DNA from: an uncultured Actinomycetes bacterium
GTDB lineage: Bacteria > Actinomycetota > Acidimicrobiia > Acidimicrobiales > RAAP-2
Direction of reading: 5' to 3'
Assembly (NCBI GenBank): GCA_903830745.1
Contig: CAIKVF010000164.1
Coordinates: 1 to 7,036 of the forward strand
DNA length: 7,036 bases
Part shown: in pieces, positions 4,746-7,036 of the stretch
Layout: every line of letters begins with the position of its first letter
How positions within the stretch are numbered: position 1 is the first letter of the stretch
Made by a program: the position numbers and the translations under genes
The notes under the pieces: model-generated
Databases searched by the model: none
What the model was told of the DNA's origin: nothing
Seen by the model: the letters and a program-made list of their open reading frames with translations, nothing else

Positions 4746-6740
4746 CTAACCGGCTCGGCGGTTTCTAACGAAGTCATCGAGGGCGTAGGAGCCCAGTTCA
4801 TCAACGGAGGTATAGAAAGTCCTGCCCCCATTGACCTTGGAGATCTGCTCAACAAAGGGGAATTGACTGCGCTCAATGTCAAGCGCAAAGGTGTTTATAA
4901 CAATTCCAGCTTTCGTGCAGCGAAGCACCTCAGCCATGGTCTTTTGCAAGGTTTCGTGAACCGGTGGCCACGAGAAGAATGGCTCTCCGTTCTCCATTAA
5001 GTGAGCTGTTGGCTCACCGTCGGTCACCACAACTACTTGGCGCTCGCCCTTCTCGTTTCGCATCAAGTGACGGCTAAGGGCCAAGGCGTGCTGAAGATTT
5101 GTCCCGTAGGCGTAGTCAATAGTGAGTGCTGGAATGTCTTCGATTTTGAGCTCGTGAGCCATTTCTCCAAATCCCACTACTGCACAAAAGTCGCGTGGAT
5201 ACTTTGAGCGAATCAACTGCGTGAGCGCAAGGACCATCTTCTTTGCGGGCACGAGGTTTCCTCGCATGGCCATAGAAAGAGAAAGGTCAATGGCAAAGAC
5301 CGTGGCGGCTTTCTTGGTTGATTCAAACTCTTCAACTTCGAAGTCATCGTGGTGCAACTTCACCGGAGTTCCAGGGCCTTGACGGAAAATGGCGTTGCGC
5401 AGCGTCTTAGGCAGATTGAGCGACAAGGGCTCGCCTGGCTCCCAGGGCTTGGAAGTCTCTTCGCGGTCGCCGCCTCGAGAGACGGTCGCTTCACGGTGAG
5501 CGCCGAGCGTTGGTGAATCTTTTAGCTGGGCAAAGAGATCCTTTAAGGCTTGCTGACCAATCTGGCGAACTCCTTTTGCGGTGAGCTCCATTTTCTTTCC
5601 GCTACGGTCAATAAATCCTTTGTCTTTAAGACCCTTCAGGGCCTTTTGAAGGCGCTGAACGTGACGAGCTGCGTCATCTCCAAGGTTTCGACGAACTGAC
5701 TCCACATCGACTTCTGGAAGGCCCTGTGCTGGGTTTGACTGGCTGAGAAAATCTTCCAAGCCACGTAGTTCACCGAGCTGCTCTGCAACAGACGCTGCAT
5801 CTGCAAATGATGAGCCATTCTCTCCGCGCATGCGATGTGCACGATTCCAGTCAATGTCTGGAGTTGCTTGGCGCAAGTTTGAAACAAGGCGGTTCATGGA
5901 GAAGTTCAGATCCATGTCCTCCATCATTTGGGCAAACATGGCTCGAAGTTCTGCCTGCTGTTCGCCAGAGAGCGAGTTAAACATTGCTTCTGCAGCAGCA
6001 GCACGTTCAGCCATTGCACGAACAACGTCTTCGAGCGTCTCAGCACCAGGAAAGAAGTCACCAAACTTTTCCATGAATGAGTCGAACGACGGATCAAGTG
6101 GCTCGCCGGCGCGGTCCTGTTCAATCATCTTTGAGAGTGCGTCCATCATCTCTCTGGTTCGAGCAAGTTGTTCTGGGTCTAGATTGCCCATCATTTCTTT
6201 GCTCTGCTCAAAGTAAGTATTTAGAACATCTTCTTTCAGCTCATTCATGAGCTGTTCGAACTGCTCACGAGCTTCACTAGAAACAAAGTCGTAGTTTTGA
6301 TAGTTGCCGAGTCGCTCAGACAGCTTGTCGCTCATGAGGTCTTGCTGCATCTTCTTTTGTTCTACGAGGTCTCGGGTGACTTCCTTGCGACGCTCATCGT
6401 CAGATGCTTCTGCTTCAGAAAGAAGTTCATCAAGCTCATTGCCTTCAATTGACTCAATCTCTTCGAGCCAGTCGCGGTAACGCTGCATTTCGCCGTCAGG
6501 ATCTGCTTGCTGTTCGAGTTCACGGCGCTTTTGGCGCGTGCGTTCCAAGAGCTCGCGAAGGCCTTCAACTCGTTCGCCATCTTTTGTTTCAAAACCACTG
6601 CGCAGCAGTCGTTCCATAGCTTCTTCAAGATCGCCGCTTTCCATGAAGTCATCGGCGAGAAGTTTGAGTAATTCGTCGGCATCGAGGTCGTCAAAGTCAT
6701 CGTCATCACCAAAGCGACGAAAACCGTAACGAACAGCCAC
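4746..6740 (-). CDS. VWA-domain protein partnered with an AAA+ ATPase (Rv0959-like)
   Basis: A 664-residue cytoplasmic protein, close in length to M. tuberculosis Rv0959 (about 670). Residues 1-300 are acidic, helical and likely coiled-coil, opening with an Asp cluster (11-20). About 300-410 is a helical linker that includes a winged-helix-like LKGLKDKGFIDRS...LTAKGVRQIG (368-394). About 474-655 is a von Willebrand factor A domain with a complete metal-ion-dependent adhesion site: D485-x-S487-x-S489 (DLSLS), T547 in YGTN, and D574 in VVTDGEP. VWA proteins of this type work with MoxR/ChlI-like AAA+ ATPases, probably as chaperones that insert metals or remodel complexes; the client here is unknown. 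The GTG start shares one base with the upstream ATPase stop (TAGTG) and has an AAGGA site 7 bases before it, so the two are translationally coupled. No convincing terminator follows the stop. Confidence 0.92.
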   Translation of the reverse strand: MAVRYGFRRFGDDDDFDDLDADELLKLLADDFMESGDLEEAMERLLRSGFETKDGERVEGLRELLERTRQKRRELEQQADPDGEMQRYRDWLEEIESIEGNELDELLSEAEASDDERRKEVTRDLVEQKKMQQDLMSDKLSERLGNYQNYDFVSSEAREQFEQLMNELKEDVLNTYFEQSKEMMGNLDPEQLARTREMMDALSKMIEQDRAGEPLDPSFDSFMEKFGDFFPGAETLEDVVRAMAERAAAAEAMFNSLSGEQQAELRAMFAQMMEDMDLNFSMNRLVSNLRQATPDIDWNRAHRMRGENGSSFADAASVAEQLGELRGLEDFLSQSNPAQGLPEVDVESVRRNLGDDAARHVQRLQKALKGLKDKGFIDRSGKKMELTAKGVRQIGQQALKDLFAQLKDSPTLGAHREATVSRGGDREETSKPWEPGEPLSLNLPKTLRNAIFRQGPGTPVKLHHDDFEVEEFESTKKAATVFAIDLSLSMAMRGNLVPAKKMVLALTQLIRSKYPRDFCAVVGFGEMAHELKIEDIPALTIDYAYGTNLQHALALSRHLMRNEKGERQVVVVTDGEPTAHLMENGEPFFSWPPVHETLQKTMAEVLRCTKAGIVINTFALDIERSQFPFVEQISKVNGGRTFYTSVDELGSYALDDFVRNRRAG

Positions 6741-7036
6741 TAACGATTCCTTGAGCGGTAGAGCGCACGCGCTCCTGATGCATCCTTTGCGAGACGCTTA
6801 GTGAGATAGAGGCCTTCCAAAATGAACTCTGTTGCTGCTGCAATTTCTCCGCTGCTGGCATTTGGTCCAGCCACGCGAGCAACTGGTCCAGCGAGCGCTG
6901 GCATTGCTGCGAGCACATTCAGGTAATCCTGGTCTGGGAGGTCGTCACCAGTATGAACAATCACTTCGTCGTTGAAAGACTCAACAATGAGCGGTGCTTC
7001 TTCTAGAAGAACAGTTTCAGAGAAACATTGGCGAAC
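6740..7036 (-). CDS. MoxR/ChlI-type AAA+ ATPase, C-terminal end (partial)
   Basis: Only the last 98 residues are in the window; the frame stays open to the right edge, so the 5' part including Walker A and B lies outside. The visible part starts VRQCFSETVLLEEAPLIVES and contains IVHTGDDLPDQDYLNVL, a helix IAAATEFILEGLYLTKRLAK and the ending RALYRSRNR. This resembles the C-terminal region of actinobacterial 'magnesium chelatase subunit I' AAA+ proteins such as Rv0958. The assignment leans on its position: it ends one base into the start of a VWA gene, the arrangement of Rv0958-Rv0959. The ATPase would be expected to form a hexameric ring that the VWA protein binds. A GTG at 6964 would give a 74-residue reading, but the frame continues well past it, so it is not the real start. 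Confidence 0.75.
   Translation of the reverse strand, partial: VRQCFSETVLLEEAPLIVESFNDEVIVHTGDDLPDQDYLNVLAAMPALAGPVARVAGPNASSGEIAAATEFILEGLYLTKRLAKDASGARALYRSRNR
6748..6752 (-). promoter_or_regulatory. Shine-Dalgarno of the VWA gene, inside the upstream ATPase gene
   Basis: On the minus strand AAGGA lies 7 bases before the GTG at 6740 and within the last codons of the preceding ATPase gene. It supports the GTG start and coupled translation of the pair. Confidence 0.65.

Noticed and set aside
5830..6216. 128-codon open frame on the + strand, Ser-rich
   Set aside because: It is the antisense of the acidic, helical N-terminal part of the VWA gene; the Ser/Arg richness follows from Glu and Ala codons read on the other strand.
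6706..6964. Short Gln/Ser-rich minus-strand frames near the ATPase-VWA junction, and GTG 6964 as a gene start
   Set aside because: The ATPase reading frame continues unbroken to the window edge with family-like sequence; the others are out-of-frame shadows.
1..7036. CRISPR array, tRNA/rRNA genes, insertion sequences, defence or toxin-antitoxin genes
   Set aside because: No regularly spaced repeats, cloverleaf-like segments, transposase motifs or terminal inverted repeats were found by reading either strand, and all large frames are accounted for by conserved chromosomal families.

Overview
The window looks like a compact stretch of actinobacterial core genome. The taxonomic evidence is two WhiB-family iron-sulfur regulators (known only from Actinobacteria and their phages), an actinobacterial zincin-like family (DUF2342/TIGR03624), and an AAA+ ATPase / VWA-domain pair laid out like Mycobacterium tuberculosis Rv0958-Rv0959. 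Base composition is intermediate (by eye near 48-50% GC), GTG starts are common (five of the seven genes whose starts lie inside the window), and an MreB-like protein is present. Together these suggest an aquatic, lower-GC member, perhaps of the Acidimicrobiia. That lineage call is inference.

Layout: a HEAT-repeat protein (30-665, +) converges on a divergent MreB/actin-like protein (662-1666, -). A 50-bp divergent promoter region separates the latter from a DUF2342 zincin-like protein (1717-2844, +). This converges on a small unrecognised acidic protein (2841-3119, -). A 149-bp divergent spacer leads to a first WhiB (3269-3529, +), followed 16 bp later by a stand-alone glutamate formiminotransferase-like protein (3546-4349, +). 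This converges with no gap on a second, WhiB2/WhmD-like protein (4350-4625, -). After a 120-bp spacer come a VWA-domain protein (4746-6740, -) and the C-terminal end of a MoxR/ChlI-type AAA+ ATPase that runs off the right edge (6740-7036, -).

The gene content is mostly housekeeping or conserved hypothetical. I see no mobile element, CRISPR array, RNA gene or new multi-gene system. The most informative material is regulatory. Both whiB genes carry a related 14-bp element (GTGACGTANGTNAC, 12/14 identical) that is one mismatch from the Crp/Fnr-family core GTGA-N6-TCAC. The whiB2-like gene has a further 14-bp perfect palindrome next to this element. A 15-bp perfect inverted repeat straddles the start codon of the formiminotransferase gene. 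Two proteins appear to have lost key active-site residues of their families: the zincin-like protein lacks any HExxH, and the MreB-like protein lacks the phosphate-2 aspartate. All three convergent gene pairs have touching or overlapping stop codons, leaving no room for intrinsic terminators.

No gene-free stretch exceeds 300 bases. The longest spacers are 3120-3268 and 4626-4745, and both hold promoter or operator candidates.
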